Source: Heliomarina baculiformis
Lineage (GTDB): Bacteria > Pseudomonadota > Alphaproteobacteria > Rhodobacterales > Rhodobacteraceae
Direction of reading: 5' to 3'
DNA: 64,000 bases
Assembly: GCF_019966545.1 (NCBI RefSeq)
Contig: NZ_JAIMIC010000001.1
Span: forward strand, 248,001-312,000
In this document: positions 48,349-58,488 of the stretch, one piece after another
Numbering within the stretch: position 1 is the first letter of the stretch
Layout: each line of letters starts with the position of its first letter
Made by a program: the position numbers and the translations under genes
Notes under the pieces: model-generated
What the model saw: the letters and a program-made list of their open reading frames with translations, nothing else
Told to the model about the DNA's origin: nothing
Database searches by the model: none

Positions 48349-48965
48349 CGTACGATTGTCCCCGTGCGGCGAATTTTCCGTTGCAGCTGCATCAACCCGT
48401 AAAGCAGGGCTTCGGCGGTCGGCGGGCAGCCCGGCACATAGATGTCGACGGGTACGATCCGGTCGCAGCCGCGCACGACGGAATAGGAATAGTGATAGTA
48501 ACCACCACCGTTGGCGCAGGACCCCATCGAGATCACATAGCGCGGTTCGGGCATCTGGTCGTACACCTTGCGCAGGGCCGGTGCCATCTTGTTGGTCAGC
48601 GTGCCCGCCACGATCATGACGTCGGACTGACGCGGAGAGGCGCGTGGCGCGATACCAAAGCGTTCGGCGTCGTAGCGCGGCATCGAGGTGTGCATCATTT
48701 CGACCGCGCAGCAGGCGAGACCGAAGGTCATCCAGTGCAGCGAACCAGTCCGCGCCCAGTTGATCAGATCCTCGGTCGAGGTCAGGATAAAGCCCTTGTC
48801 CTGAAGATCCTTGTTGAGGCTCTGAACAGCGGTCTCGCCTTCGAATACGGGCGGCTGGTGCTGAACGTCCGCCATGTTGGATGGGCCGGATTTCACGCGC
48901 GGGGTCTGATCGCCCTGCCCCTGTGTCCGCGTGACGAGGGCGTCCTGATCGTTATCTACTGCCAT
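48345..48965 (-). CDS. nuoB: NADH-quinone oxidoreductase subunit B
   Basis: Carries cluster N2, the terminal electron donor to quinone. Ligands are the tandem cysteines in [10 protein letters not shown], a cysteine in GSCANGGG and one in [11 protein letters not shown]. The start at 48965 overlaps nuoA and has a modest ribosome-binding site; a downstream ATG at 48875 would give 176 residues, the usual length, so the 30-residue extension is uncertain. Confidence 0.95.
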   Translation of the reverse strand: MAVDNDQDALVTRTQGQGDQTPRVKSGPSNMADVQHQPPVFEGETAVQSLNKDLQDKGFILTSTEDLINWARTGSLHWMTFGLACCAVEMMHTSMPRYDAERFGIAPRASPRQSDVMIVAGTLTNKMAPALRKVYDQMPEPRYVISMGSCANGGGYYHYSYSVVRGCDRIVPVDIYVPGCPPTAEALLYGLMQLQRKIRRTGTIVR

Positions 48966-49321
48966 TCCAGCGCCCCTTTCTTCCATTCATACGCAAAGCC
49001 GATGGTCAGCACGCCAAGGAATACCATCATCGACCAGAAACCGACCATGCTCACATCCTTGAACGACACGGCCCAGGGGAAGAGGAAAGCGATCTCAAGA
49101 TCGAAAATGATGAAGAGAATCGAGACGAGGTAGAAACGCACGTCGAACTTCATCCGCGCATCGTCGAATGCGTTGAACCCGCATTCGTAGGCAGACACCT
49201 TTTCCGGGTCCGGGTTACGGACCGCCAGTACAGCCGCCGCGAGGATCAGGATTGCTCCGAGACCTATTGCGACAGCCAAAAACACCAGAATGGGGAGGTA
49301 TTCCCGCAACATCTCTTCCAC
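48956..49321 (-). CDS. nuoA: NADH-quinone oxidoreductase subunit A
   Basis: A 121-residue membrane subunit with three helices and the soluble loop containing [27 protein letters not shown] at 49321 is the start, supported by AAAGGAG 6 bases upstream. It is the first gene of the nuo operon. The 200 bases upstream (49322-49522) hold the likely promoter. Confidence 0.96.
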   Translation of the reverse strand: MEEMLREYLPILVFLAVAIGLGAILILAAAVLAVRNPDPEKVSAYECGFNAFDDARMKFDVRFYLVSILFIIFDLEIAFLFPWAVSFKDVSMVGFWSMMVFLGVLTIGFAYEWKKGALEWQ

Positions 49322-49522
49322 GAGTGGCTCCTTTTGCTACGCACCCCTGAAAGGTTGCGCCGTCAAGTGGCATGTTGACCTTGGCCTTGTGTATCCCTGT
49401 GTTCCGGGAGGGTCAACGGGGCCAGACCGCTCTTGATGCGGCTCATATCGCCGCAGAAGCGGAATATGTTCAAATGATTAACACTTTTTGCGCCGCATTG
49501 CGGCGAATGCGCGTCTTTACGG

Positions 49523-50308
49523 CTACGTCACGATCCACGGTGCCTTTTCCTTGCGGAAAAATGCGCCGACTCCCTCGACCGCTTCGGTGGTTTCCCATTG
49601 CCGGGCCAGCGCACGAATGGTGCGGTCGATGACCTCTTCGTCGATCGTCAGCCCGAAAGATCGGGCAAGCCGCTTGGATTCGGCCACGGCGCTTGGCGCA
49701 CAAGATAGATACGGCACGACCTCGGCTTCGACGGCCTGTTCGAGATGATCAGGCGCGACGACTCGTGAGATCAGGCCAAGGCCGACCGCTTCGGTCGCGT
49801 CAAAGATACGTGCAGACATGAAGACACGACGCGCCATCGCCTCTCCCATTCGGGTGAGGCAATAGGGGCTGATCGTCGCCGGGATCAGGCCCAGGCGGGT
49901 TTCGGTAAAGCCGAGCTTGGCATGATCGACCGCGATTGCAACGTCGCAAACGCTTATCAGACCAAGCCCCCCACCAAAGGCGTTACCCTGAACGGCACCG
50001 ATCACGGGCTGCGGCAGAGTGTTCATCGCAAAAAGCATATCAGCGAGTTTGCGCGCTTCGCGATAGCGGGTGTCGCCATCTGCCGCCATCTGTTCCTGCA
50101 TCCATTTCAGGTCGCCACCAGCGCAGAAGGTGTTACCCGCTGCGGTGAGCACAACAACCCGGATCGCGGAATCGGCAGCGATGCTTGCGGCAGCCTCGGT
50201 CAGCTCTGCGATCATGCGGGCCGACATGGCATTGTGCTTTTCAGAGCGTTCCAGCGTCAGATGCGCGACGCCTCGGTCATCCGTCGTCAGTGAAATTTCT
50301 TCAAACAT
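49523..50308 (-). CDS. liuC: Methylglutaconyl-CoA hydratase (enoyl-CoA hydratase family)
   Basis: Crotonase-fold enzyme that hydrates 3-methylglutaconyl-CoA to HMG-CoA in leucine degradation, judged from its operon. The 261 residues contain the oxyanion-hole signature GNTFCAGGDLKWMQ and AFGGGLGLISVCDVAIA. It overlaps the HMG-CoA lyase gene by 8 bases. The exact substrate is inferred from position; sequence alone would allow a general crotonase. Confidence 0.85.
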   Translation of the reverse strand: MFEEISLTTDDRGVAHLTLERSEKHNAMSARMIAELTEAAASIAADSAIRVVVLTAAGNTFCAGGDLKWMQEQMAADGDTRYREARKLADMLFAMNTLPQPVIGAVQGNAFGGGLGLISVCDVAIAVDHAKLGFTETRLGLIPATISPYCLTRMGEAMARRVFMSARIFDATEAVGLGLISRVVAPDHLEQAVEAEVVPYLSCAPSAVAESKRLARSFGLTIDEEVIDRTIRALARQWETTEAVEGVGAFFRKEKAPWIVT

Positions 50309-51170
50309 GCGCTTCCTGCTCTCCGCGCATGGAACGGGCCATCTGGGCAGCTTGGCTGATGACTTCCATGTCGAGACCGGTATCGTAACCGAGCCGCTCA
50401 AGATGCGTCGCGACAGCCTCGGTCGCGACATTGCCCGCCGCGCCCGGCGCATAGGGACAGCCGCCGAGCCCGCCAACGGCCGCGTCAAAGACCCTTACGC
50501 CAAGGGACAGGGCGGCGTCGATATTGGCGAGCGCGCGGCCGGAGGTGTCGTGGAAATGCCCGGCAAGGCGCCCGACCGGGATGACATCCCGCACTTTCAA
50601 CAGCATGCGCGCGATACTGTCCGGCGTGGCCTTGCCCAGCGTGTCACCTAGGGAGATCTCGTAACAGCCCACCGCAAAAAGGCGATCCGCAACCGCCGCC
50701 ACCTGCGACGGTGCGGTGGGACCGTCAAACGGGCAGTCTGTCACGCAGGATACATAACCCCGAACCGGGAGATCGATATGGCGAGCGGCCTCTAGGATCG
50801 GCGCAAAGCGATCGAGCGATTCTTCGATGCTGGCATTAATGTTGGCGCGGCTGAACCCCTCACTGGCCGAGGCGAAGACCGCTATTTCATCGGCTTTCGC
50901 GGTCAGAGCGTCCTCGTAGCCACGCATATTGGGCGTAAGAGCGGCATATCGCACGCCATCGGCACGCTTGATGCCCAGAAGAACCTCGCCACTGCCTGCC
51001 ATCTGCGGCACCCACTTGGGGCTCACGAAACTGGCGCATTCGATGCGCTTGAAGCCGGCGTTGCTCAGACAATCGACGAGTTCGATTTTTTCCGAAACCG
51101 GAATTTCGCGTTTTTCGTTCTGCAGACCGTCGCGCGGACCGACCTCAAAGATTTCAACATATCCCGTCAT
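50301..51170 (-). CDS. mvaB: Hydroxymethylglutaryl-CoA lyase
   Basis: Cleaves HMG-CoA to acetyl-CoA and acetoacetate, the last leucine-specific step. The 289-residue TIM barrel starts with PRDGLQNE near residues 13-20 and keeps the catalytic cysteine in GGLGGCPYAPGAAGN. It lies between mccA and liuC, and its stop overlaps the liuC start. Called liuE in the liu operon scheme. Confidence 0.94.
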   Translation of the reverse strand: MTGYVEIFEVGPRDGLQNEKREIPVSEKIELVDCLSNAGFKRIECASFVSPKWVPQMAGSGEVLLGIKRADGVRYAALTPNMRGYEDALTAKADEIAVFASASEGFSRANINASIEESLDRFAPILEAARHIDLPVRGYVSCVTDCPFDGPTAPSQVAAVADRLFAVGCYEISLGDTLGKATPDSIARMLLKVRDVIPVGRLAGHFHDTSGRALANIDAALSLGVRVFDAAVGGLGGCPYAPGAAGNVATEAVATHLERLGYDTGLDMEVISQAAQMARSMRGEQEAHV

Positions 51171-51233
51171 GTCAGGTTCTCCCTCTCTGGGCCGGTAGGT
51201 CAGATTATCTCCGACCGCGCACCGCCATCTTGA

Positions 51234-53168
51234 TCATTCAAACGCTTCCAGCCGGACCAGCGCTGCACCGCTGTCGACCTGATCGCCCGCCTTGGCCAGC
51301 ACTTCTGCCACGACGCCATCGCGGGCGGCCAGCAATGAATGCTCCATTTTCATCGCTTCGAGAACCGCCAGCCGATCTCCTTCGCTGACAGAAGCACCTG
51401 TCTCTGCATAGATCGCCTTGACGAGTCCCGGCATCGGCGCTTCGATCAGATTGCCGTCGCCATGACTGCCTGCCACGCGATGAAACGGATCGACCGCTTC
51501 AAAAGCGAACCCGTGGCCATCAAACACCGTAACCGTCGATCCGGCAATGGCGAAATCCGGCATTGCCCGGTCGCCCACCAGCCACGTGCCCGAGATGCGT
51601 TCGGCGATCACTTTGGCACCATCCACGTCCCAGGCCTGACGGTTCTGCCCTTCGGCATCGACTTTCAGGGTCAGGATTTCTCCCTGCCCTAAAAGCCGGA
51701 CCGTTTGCGACAAGGGTGACCATAGGGAAAAGCCCCTTTCCCAGCTTGAGTCGACCAGATTGGTTACCGCCATGGCTGCCACTACCGCGTGGCGCGGTTC
51801 GGGTTCAGGCGCAGAGACGAGTGCGTCGATGTCGCGGCCGATCAAACCGGTATCGACGTCGCCTTTGGCGAATCCCGCGTGCCCCGCGAGCGCGCCCAGA
51901 AAGGCGAGGTTGGTGACGGTTCCCCCGACCTTCGTGGTCTCAAGCGCACGGGAAAGGCGTTTCAGCGCGATAGCGCGGGTCGGCCCATGCACGATCACCT
52001 TGGCGATCATCGGATCGTACCAAGGGCTGATCACATCCCCTGCCCGCACGCCGCTGTCGGCGCGGGCATCCGTGGGGAATTCCAGATAGGTCAGCTCACC
52101 TGTTGCGGGCAGGAATCCTTTTGGGACGTCCTCGGCGTAGAGGCGGGCCTCGAAGGCGTGCCCGTCGATGGCGAGTTCATCCTGTTGTTTCGGGAGATCC
52201 TCTCCGGCGGCAACCCGCAACTGCCATTCCACAAGGTCCACGCCTGTAATCGCCTCCGTCACCGGGTGTTCGACCTGTAGGCGGGTATTCATCTCCATGA
52301 AATAAAAGCGGTCGCTGCGCAGCCCCTCGGAGGCATCGACAATAAATTCCACCGTGCCTGCGCCCTTGTAACCAATGGCTTCGGCCGCGCGCACGGCGGC
52401 CTCGCCCATGGCAGATCGCATTTCCTCGGTCATGCCTGGTGCCGGGGCCTCCTCGATGACTTTCTGGTGGCGGCGCTGCAGGGAACAGTCCCGTTCGAAG
52501 AGATGAACCGCGCGCTTGCCATCACCAAAGACCTGAACTTCGATATGCCGGGGCTTGGCGACAAATTTCTCTACCAGGACATCCGTGTTTCCGAAAGCGG
52601 TGCGGGCCTCACCACGGGCGCTTTCCAGAGCGGCGGCGAAATCGCCGGGCTTTTCAACCTGCCGCATGCCTTTACCGCCACCGCCAGCGACCGCCTTGAT
52701 CAGAACCGGATAGCCAATTTCGTCGGCACGCTCAGAAAGAAAGGCGTCACCCTGATCTTTGCCATGATAGCCGGGCACGACCGGGACGCCGGCCTTTTCC
52801 ATCAGCGCCTTTGCCGCGTCCTTGAGACCCATCGCACGGATCGCTTTCGCCGACGGGCCGATGAAAACCAGCCCCGCCGCTTCGACCGCTTCGACGAAAT
52901 CGGGGTTTTCGGACAGAAACCCATAGCCGGGATGGATCGCCTGCGCACCGGTTTCCAGGGCCGCGCGAATGATCACCTCGGATTTGAGGTAGCTATCAGA
53001 CGGAGCTGCGCCGCCGATGTGTACCGCGTGATCGGCCATCTGGACATGGCGCGAACCGGCGTCCGCGTCGGAATAGACCGCCACGCATCTGACGCCCATG
53101 CCACGTGCGGTCTCTATTACCCGGCAAGCGATTTCGCCGCGATTGGCAATCAGAATCGTGTCAAACAT
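51234..53168 (-). CDS. mccA: Methylcrotonyl-CoA carboxylase biotin-carrying alpha subunit
   Basis: A 644-residue biotin carboxylase with a carrier domain: ATP-grasp biotin carboxylase at the N-terminus (MFDTILIANRGEIACR), then a linker, and the biotinylated lysine in EAMKMEHSL near residue 608. Operon context identifies 3-methylcrotonyl-CoA rather than acetyl- or propionyl-CoA as substrate. It depends on biotin ligase, encoded here at 29796-30545. Also called liuD. Confidence 0.92.
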   Translation of the reverse strand: MFDTILIANRGEIACRVIETARGMGVRCVAVYSDADAGSRHVQMADHAVHIGGAAPSDSYLKSEVIIRAALETGAQAIHPGYGFLSENPDFVEAVEAAGLVFIGPSAKAIRAMGLKDAAKALMEKAGVPVVPGYHGKDQGDAFLSERADEIGYPVLIKAVAGGGGKGMRQVEKPGDFAAALESARGEARTAFGNTDVLVEKFVAKPRHIEVQVFGDGKRAVHLFERDCSLQRRHQKVIEEAPAPGMTEEMRSAMGEAAVRAAEAIGYKGAGTVEFIVDASEGLRSDRFYFMEMNTRLQVEHPVTEAITGVDLVEWQLRVAAGEDLPKQQDELAIDGHAFEARLYAEDVPKGFLPATGELTYLEFPTDARADSGVRAGDVISPWYDPMIAKVIVHGPTRAIALKRLSRALETTKVGGTVTNLAFLGALAGHAGFAKGDVDTGLIGRDIDALVSAPEPEPRHAVVAAMAVTNLVDSSWERGFSLWSPLSQTVRLLGQGEILTLKVDAEGQNRQAWDVDGAKVIAERISGTWLVGDRAMPDFAIAGSTVTVFDGHGFAFEAVDPFHRVAGSHGDGNLIEAPMPGLVKAIYAETGASVSEGDRLAVLEAMKMEHSLLAARDGVVAEVLAKAGDQVDSGAALVRLEAFE

Positions 53169-53189
53169 CGATCTTTCCTTCGAGGCTGC

Positions 53190-53254
53190 GGGACGGACCG
53201 GGGGCTGCCTGCCCCCGGACCCCCGAGAGTATTTCGTGCAAGAGGAAAAGGCGG
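53190..53254 (-). repeat. Dispersed G/C-tract intergenic repeat, copy D (inverted)
   Basis: On the minus strand this reads CCTTTTCCTCTTGC, AAATACTCTC, then G and C tracts, nearly the same as copy A at 5771-5830. It sits in the 100-base gap between mccB and mccA, inside the leucine degradation operon, so it does not simply mark an operon end. Confidence 0.75.
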
Positions 53255-53268
53255 ATCATGAACCGGTC

Positions 53269-54873
53269 CTACATGCGGAAGACGCCGAAACGCGTCTCTT
53301 CGATCGGGGCATTAAGTGTGGCCGACAGAGAAAGCGCGAGGACGTCGCGCGTCTTGCGTGGGTCGATGATGCCATCGTCCCAGAGGCGCGCGCTGGCATA
53401 GAGAGGATGCGATTGCCGGGCAAACATCTTGAGCGTGGGGCGCTTGAATTCTGTCTCTTCTGCCTCGGACCACGTTCCGCCTGAGCGTTCGATGGAATCG
53501 CGCCTGACGGTTGCGAGGACTCCGGCCGCCTGTTCGCCGCCCATGACCGAGATGCGCGAGTTCGGCCAGGTCCAGAGGAAGCGCGGGTCATAGGCCCGGC
53601 CACACATGCCGTAATTGCCGGCACCGTAGGAGCCCCCGACGAGCATCGTAATCTTTGGGACTTTTGTCGTTGCAACGGCGGTCACGAGTTTGGCACCGTG
53701 ACGAGCGATGCCTTCGGCTTCGTATTTGCGTCCGACCATGAAGCCGGTGATGTTCTGCAGGAAGATCAGCGGGATGCCGCGCTGGCTACAAAGTTCGACG
53801 AAATGCGCGCCCTTGGCAGCGCTTTCCGAGAACAGGACACCGTTATTGGCGATGATGCCGATCGGGCAGCCACGGAGGTGGGCGAAACCGCAGACGAGGG
53901 TTTCTCCGAACCGGGCCTTGAATTCGTCAAAGCGGGAGCCGTCGACGATCCGGGCAATCACCTCGCGGATGTCATAGGGCGTGCGCAGGTCCTTGGGCAC
54001 CACACCGAGAATTTCGTCGGGATCAAAGGCGGGTTCTTCGGAGGGTTGCCAAGCGACGCTGCTGATCTGTTTTCGGTTCAGGCCGCCAACGGCGCGCCGG
54101 GCCAGCGCAAGGGCGTGGGTATCATCTTCGGCGAGGTAATCCGCGACGCCGGACAGTCGCGTATGGATATCGCCGCCACCAAGGTCTTCGGCAGTGACGA
54201 CCTCGCCGATTGCGGCTTTTACCAGCGGGGGACCGGCAAGGAAGATCGTGCCCTGTTCCTTGACGATGATCGTGACGTCGGACATGGCCGGAACATAGGC
54301 ACCGCCCGCCGTGCAGGAGCCCATGACAACAGCAATCTGCGGAATGCCCTTTGCGCTCATGTTCGCCTGGTTGAAGAAGATCCGTCCGAAATGCTCTCGG
54401 TCGGGAAATACCTCGTCCTGGTTTGGCAGGTTGGCGCCGCCGGAATCGACAAGGTAAACACAAGGCAGGCAATTTGTTTCCGCTATTTCCTGGGCCCGCA
54501 GGTGTTTTTTTACGGACATCGGGTAATAGGTGCCGCCCTTTACCGTCGCGTCATTACAGACAACCATGATATCGCGACCATGAATACGCCCGATGCCGGC
54601 AATCAAGCCTGCCGCAGGGGCCGCACCGTCATACATGCCATGCGCCGCCGTTGCCCCGATTTCGAGAAAGGGAGAGCCCGCATCGAGAAGGTTCGCGACC
54701 CTCTCGCGCGGTGGCATTTTACCCCTGCTGACATGACGCTCCCGCGCTTTTTCGCCGCCGCCTTCTGCCGCTTTGGCGGCAGCTTCCCGGATCTCGGCCA
54801 GCGCCTCCAGATGGGCCGAGACATTGGCCTTGAAGTCATCGGAGGCAGGAAGGGCTTTCGATTGCAGTTTCAT
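53269..54873 (-). CDS. mccB: Methylcrotonyl-CoA carboxylase beta subunit
   Basis: Carboxyltransferase subunit (534 residues) that transfers carboxyl groups from biotin to 3-methylcrotonyl-CoA. The two crotonase-like halves are intact, with the segments [18 protein letters not shown] and [25 protein letters not shown] typical of the beta subunits. Operon partner of mccA, with the repeat copy D between them. Also called liuB. Confidence 0.94.
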   Translation of the reverse strand: MKLQSKALPASDDFKANVSAHLEALAEIREAAAKAAEGGGEKARERHVSRGKMPPRERVANLLDAGSPFLEIGATAAHGMYDGAAPAAGLIAGIGRIHGRDIMVVCNDATVKGGTYYPMSVKKHLRAQEIAETNCLPCVYLVDSGGANLPNQDEVFPDREHFGRIFFNQANMSAKGIPQIAVVMGSCTAGGAYVPAMSDVTIIVKEQGTIFLAGPPLVKAAIGEVVTAEDLGGGDIHTRLSGVADYLAEDDTHALALARRAVGGLNRKQISSVAWQPSEEPAFDPDEILGVVPKDLRTPYDIREVIARIVDGSRFDEFKARFGETLVCGFAHLRGCPIGIIANNGVLFSESAAKGAHFVELCSQRGIPLIFLQNITGFMVGRKYEAEGIARHGAKLVTAVATTKVPKITMLVGGSYGAGNYGMCGRAYDPRFLWTWPNSRISVMGGEQAAGVLATVRRDSIERSGGTWSEAEETEFKRPTLKMFARQSHPLYASARLWDDGIIDPRKTRDVLALSLSATLNAPIEETRFGVFRM

Positions 54874-54953
54874 GTGATCTCCAGATCGATCCGATCGCTG
54901 GCGTCATGGCGCCGCTGTTTCGAGGAGCCGGAAAAGCCGACGCCCATTGCCGT

Positions 54954-56117
54954 TCAGGCCATCGCCGACATGAGTTCCCGGCCAACAAGCATGCGCCGGA
55001 TTTCCGACGTGCCCGCCCCGATTTCCATGAGCTTGGCATCCCGGAAGATACGGGCGACCGGCGCGTCGTTTAGGAACCCTGCGCCCCCAAGGGCCTGAAC
55101 CGCCTGATGGGCCTGTTTCATTGCTTCCTCGGAGGCATAGAGACAACAGGCCGCCGCATCCTGTCGGGTGACATCGCCGCGGTCGCAGGCCTTGGCGACC
55201 TCGTAAACATAGGCGCGGGCGGAGTTCATCGCCGTGTACATATCGGCGATTTTGCCCTGCATCAGCTGAAAGTTTCCGATTGGCTGGCCGAATTGCTTGC
55301 GGTCGACCATGTAAGGCATGATCTCATCCATACAGGCTGCCATGATCCCGGTTCCGATACCGGCTAGAACGACGCGTTCGTAGTCAAGACCGGACATCAA
55401 TACCTTTACGCCCTTGCCCTCTTCCCCGAGCACGTTTTCAAACGGAACTTCGCAATCGTCGAAGATCAGCTCGGCCGTGTTCGACCCACGCATGCCCAGC
55501 TTGTCGAAATGCGGCGAGGTCGAGAACCCCTTGAAGCTTTTTTCAACGAGGAAGGCGGTTATGCCTTTGGTCCCCGCATCCGGGACCGTCTTGGCATAAA
55601 CGACCAGCGTATCCGCGTCGGGGCCGTTGGTGATCCAGTATTTATTGCCGTTCAACCTGTAATGATCGTTGCGTTTTTCTGCGTGGAGCTTCATCGACAC
55701 CACGTCCGATCCGGCGCCGGCCTCGCTCATCGCGAGCGCCCCGACATGTTCGCCGGAAACGAGTTTTGGCAGGTATTTTTCTTTTTGCTCCTGCGAACCG
55801 TTCAGCTTGATCTGGTTGACGCAGAGATTCGAATGCGCGCCATAGGACAACGAGACAGACGCGCTGGCGCGTGCGACTTCTTCCACGGCGACGGTATGTG
55901 CCAAGTAGGACATGCCCGCGCCGCCGAATTCCTCGGGCACCGTCACGCCCAGCATGCCGAGTTCGCCCATTTCGCGCCACAGCTCGGAAGGGAAATTGTT
56001 CGACCGGTCGATTTCGGCGGCCATCGGCTTTACCCGATCCTGCGCCCAGCGGTGCACCATTTCGCGCAGCGCGTTCACGTCCTCGCCAAGATCGAATTGC
56101 ATAGCTGCTGTGAACAT
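54954..56117 (-). CDS. ivd: Isovaleryl-CoA dehydrogenase
   Basis: FAD-dependent acyl-CoA dehydrogenase that oxidises isovaleryl-CoA to 3-methylcrotonyl-CoA. The 387 residues from the ATG at 56117 include E247 in SGLDYERVV, the catalytic glutamate position that separates isovaleryl-CoA dehydrogenases from most other acyl-CoA dehydrogenases. GGAGGCG precedes the start. First gene of the liu operon; also called liuA. A palindromic site lies 21 bases upstream. Confidence 0.94.
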   Translation of the reverse strand: MFTAAMQFDLGEDVNALREMVHRWAQDRVKPMAAEIDRSNNFPSELWREMGELGMLGVTVPEEFGGAGMSYLAHTVAVEEVARASASVSLSYGAHSNLCVNQIKLNGSQEQKEKYLPKLVSGEHVGALAMSEAGAGSDVVSMKLHAEKRNDHYRLNGNKYWITNGPDADTLVVYAKTVPDAGTKGITAFLVEKSFKGFSTSPHFDKLGMRGSNTAELIFDDCEVPFENVLGEEGKGVKVLMSGLDYERVVLAGIGTGIMAACMDEIMPYMVDRKQFGQPIGNFQLMQGKIADMYTAMNSARAYVYEVAKACDRGDVTRQDAAACCLYASEEAMKQAHQAVQALGGAGFLNDAPVARIFRDAKLMEIGAGTSEIRRMLVGRELMSAMA

Positions 56118-56137
56118 ACGCCGCCTCCCCGGTTTAT

Positions 56138-56151
56138 TGAACACTCGTTCA
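56138..56151. promoter_or_regulatory. Candidate operator upstream of ivd
   Basis: TGAACACTCGTTCA is an inverted repeat (TGAAC with GTTCA, four-base centre), 20 bases before the ivd start and in the region shared with the divergent PPOX gene. Such sites are typical of TetR-family repressors. No TetR gene is in the window. Confidence 0.45.
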
Positions 56152-56246
56152 TATCCTACGCTTCCGGTTTCCGCCGGTCAAGCAGAAGGAACAAGAGTGC
56201 CGTGGCGGCGTTGTCAGGAAAGATCGAAAGCTGAAAGGAATGAATC

Positions 56247-56717
56247 ATGGCAACGGATCTCAAAGCCGACTTCTGGAAACGGATCGATAATGTACAGGCA
56301 GGCCTTCTGACCGCTAGCGGAGAGCGCCCCGTTCCAATGGCGCCGCAAGCCGACCCGGACGACAACGCAATCTGGTTCATTACCGCTGCGGGCACGGACC
56401 CCGAGAAAGCCGCCCATGGCGGCGCCGAAGCCGCGTTTTATGTGGCCGATCCCAAAGCAGACATTTATGCGAACGTGGAAGGTCGGCTGGAGATATCGAA
56501 CGACAGCGAAAAGCTGGACGAGGTATGGAACGCCTTTGCCGCCGCGTGGTTTGAAGATGGCCGTGAAGACGAGGATGTTCGCCTGATCAAGTTTACCCCG
56601 CACAAGGCAGAAGTCTGGCTGACGGAAAGCTCTGCCGCGTTCCTCTATGAAGTCGCAAAAGCGAATTTAACGGATGACACGCCGGACGGCGGCGACCATG
56701 GTCAAATCACGTTTTGA
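56247..56717 (+). CDS. Pyridoxamine 5'-phosphate oxidase family protein
   Basis: A 156-residue split-barrel protein of the FMN-binding PPOX superfamily, of the general stress protein 26 type (DFWKRIDNVQAGLLTASGERPVPMAP). Flavin or heme-dependent activity is uncertain; it is not the vitamin B6 enzyme itself. It is divergent from ivd. Start supported by AAAGGAATG-type ribosome-binding site. A CreA-like gene follows in the same direction. Confidence 0.82.
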   Translation: MATDLKADFWKRIDNVQAGLLTASGERPVPMAPQADPDDNAIWFITAAGTDPEKAAHGGAEAAFYVADPKADIYANVEGRLEISNDSEKLDEVWNAFAAAWFEDGREDEDVRLIKFTPHKAEVWLTESSAAFLYEVAKANLTDDTPDGGDHGQITF

Positions 56718-56737
56718 TTGAAATGAAAGTCTGACCG

Positions 56738-57193
56738 ATGATGAATATCCGCGCCGTTTTCGCCGCCTTGCTGATCTGTGCCGGGCCCGTCCGGGCTGAG
56801 GAGGTCGGAGAAGTCGGCGTGGATTGGGTTGGCAATGACATCATGATCGAAGCCATTGCCGACCCCAAGGTCGAGGGTGTGACCTGCCACATCGCTTATT
56901 TCGACCGCGGGCTGTTCGACCGACTGTCCAAGGGGAACTGGTTCGAGGATCCCTCCAACGCGTCTATTTCTTGCAGGCAGACCGGACCGATAAAGATCGG
57001 AGACATCGACCGCGACGAGGACGGTGAAGACGTTTTTCGAACGTCCCGCTCGATTATTCTGAAATCCTTGCGCGTCAAACGGATCTTTGACGAAAAGAAC
57101 CAGACGCTGATTTACCTTGCCCACGCGGCTGAACTGACCGACGGCTCCGCCAAGCTGTCGATGTCGACTGTCCCGCTTTACAACTCGGACTGA
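56738..57193 (+). CDS. CreA family secreted protein
   Basis: A 151-residue protein with a signal peptide (cleavage after about residue 20, GPVRA) and a mature domain matching CreA (EVGEVGVDWVGNDIMIEAI, then GVTCHIAYFDRGL, SNASISCRQTGP). Two conserved cysteines are present. Predicted periplasmic; function unknown. It is convergent with the aminotransferase gene, with only 4 bases between their stops. Confidence 0.85.
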   Translation: MMNIRAVFAALLICAGPVRAEEVGEVGVDWVGNDIMIEAIADPKVEGVTCHIAYFDRGLFDRLSKGNWFEDPSNASISCRQTGPIKIGDIDRDEDGEDVFRTSRSIILKSLRVKRIFDEKNQTLIYLAHAAELTDGSAKLSMSTVPLYNSD

Positions 57194-57197
57194 GGGC

Positions 57198-58397
57198 TCA
57201 GGCCAGTTCCGACAGGAATACCGTGCTTACCTCTGACCGGATGATCCGAGCGATGAGCGCACAGTCTTCCTCGCTGAATGTCAGCGGTACGCGCATGTCG
57301 AGTATTGCGGACAGGACGCGATCACTCTCCGGCATAGGCGCTGAAGGTGCATATCGCCAGCTATCATAGCGCGAGGTGAACGCCTTCGGCTCAGACGCAC
57401 CGAACCATTTCAGCTCGACACCGCGCTGAGCGCACCCCGAAACAACGTCTTCGACCTTTTCCGCAGGCCAGTCTGACAAAAGAAACTGGATCGAGGAGCC
57501 CACAAAATGTTCTTCCGGGGGACGCTCGACGACGGTAAGGCCCGGCGTTTCGCGCAGACCCGCCTCAATGGTCCTGTAGCGCTCGTTCCAGCGTTGGACC
57601 TGTGCGGGCAGCGCCGCCAGTTGCGGGCGCAGAAGCGCCGACCTAAGGTTATCCATCCGTCCGGAAACATTCGGCGTTTCGTACTTGATTTGCGCGAATA
57701 CTTCGGGCGCGGGCGCCGCCAGATGGCGTTCGTAGAGCATGTAGGACCCGGACAGGATGATGGCACGCGCGGCCAGTTCTTCGTCATCGGTAACGAGGAA
57801 CCCGCCCTCACCCGAATTTATGTGTTTATACGTCTGGCAGGAATATGCTGCGGCTAGGCCGTGACGCCCGGATGGAACGTCGCGCCAATGCGCCCCCATT
57901 GTATGAGCGCAATCTTCGATCACGACGATACCGTTTCCTTCGCAGATCGCCATCAGCCGGTCCATGTCACAGATATGGCCACGCATATGCGACAAAAGCA
58001 GGTAATCCCCCTGATCCGCCTTGGCCTCAAGGTCGGCAAGATCGATTGTAAGGCTCTCGGACACGCCAACGAATACCGGCACAGCCCCCAGCGAAGCGAT
58101 CGCGCCGGGCACAGGCGCCAGCGTGAAGGTGTTTGTCAGCACCCTGTCGCCCGGCTTGACACCAGCCGCTCGGAGCGCGGTCGCCATGGCGTAGCCCCCC
58201 GAAGCAACGGCCACGCAATACTTGGCACCAGTGAATGCCGCGAACTCCTGCTCCAAAAGCGCTGTCTCGCCAAGCTCGCCATCGGCAACGTTGTATCGAT
58301 GTAACCTCCCGCTTTGCATGATGCGGACGGCGGCCGCTATGGCCGCTTCGAGGATCGGTTCCTGCTGGGTAAAACTACCCCTGAAAATCTCTTTCAT
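57198..58397 (-). CDS. DegT/DnrJ/EryC1/StrS family aminotransferase
   Basis: A 399-residue PLP-dependent aminotransferase of the DegT type, which aminate keto-sugars for polysaccharide or antibiotic synthesis. The PLP lysine is K191 in TYKHINSGEGG, and VVIEDCAH near residues 158-165 fits the family. No sugar-nucleotide genes accompany it, and the sugar substrate is unknown; the glmU-glmS genes are on the other strand nearby. About 90 bases upstream separate it from the phosphatase gene. Confidence 0.85.
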   Translation of the reverse strand: MKEIFRGSFTQQEPILEAAIAAAVRIMQSGRLHRYNVADGELGETALLEQEFAAFTGAKYCVAVASGGYAMATALRAAGVKPGDRVLTNTFTLAPVPGAIASLGAVPVFVGVSESLTIDLADLEAKADQGDYLLLSHMRGHICDMDRLMAICEGNGIVVIEDCAHTMGAHWRDVPSGRHGLAAAYSCQTYKHINSGEGGFLVTDDEELAARAIILSGSYMLYERHLAAPAPEVFAQIKYETPNVSGRMDNLRSALLRPQLAALPAQVQRWNERYRTIEAGLRETPGLTVVERPPEEHFVGSSIQFLLSDWPAEKVEDVVSGCAQRGVELKWFGASEPKAFTSRYDSWRYAPSAPMPESDRVLSAILDMRVPLTFSEEDCALIARIIRSEVSTVFLSELA

Positions 58398-58488
58398 GCC
58401 TCTTTCTGCGCTTGGGCCAAACCTGCGTCAAGTGACCTTGCAGGGTTGGTCGGGAACCGCATCGCGAAGGCACGAATTTAGCTCACTT

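Noticed and set aside
49491-49505. Terminator after the leucine operon
   Set aside because: A perfect 7-bp GC palindrome exists, but on the minus strand it is not followed by a U-run.
53169-53268. Operon break in the liu operon
   Set aside because: The 100-base gap is filled by a repeat element and the flanking genes belong to one pathway, so a break is not implied.
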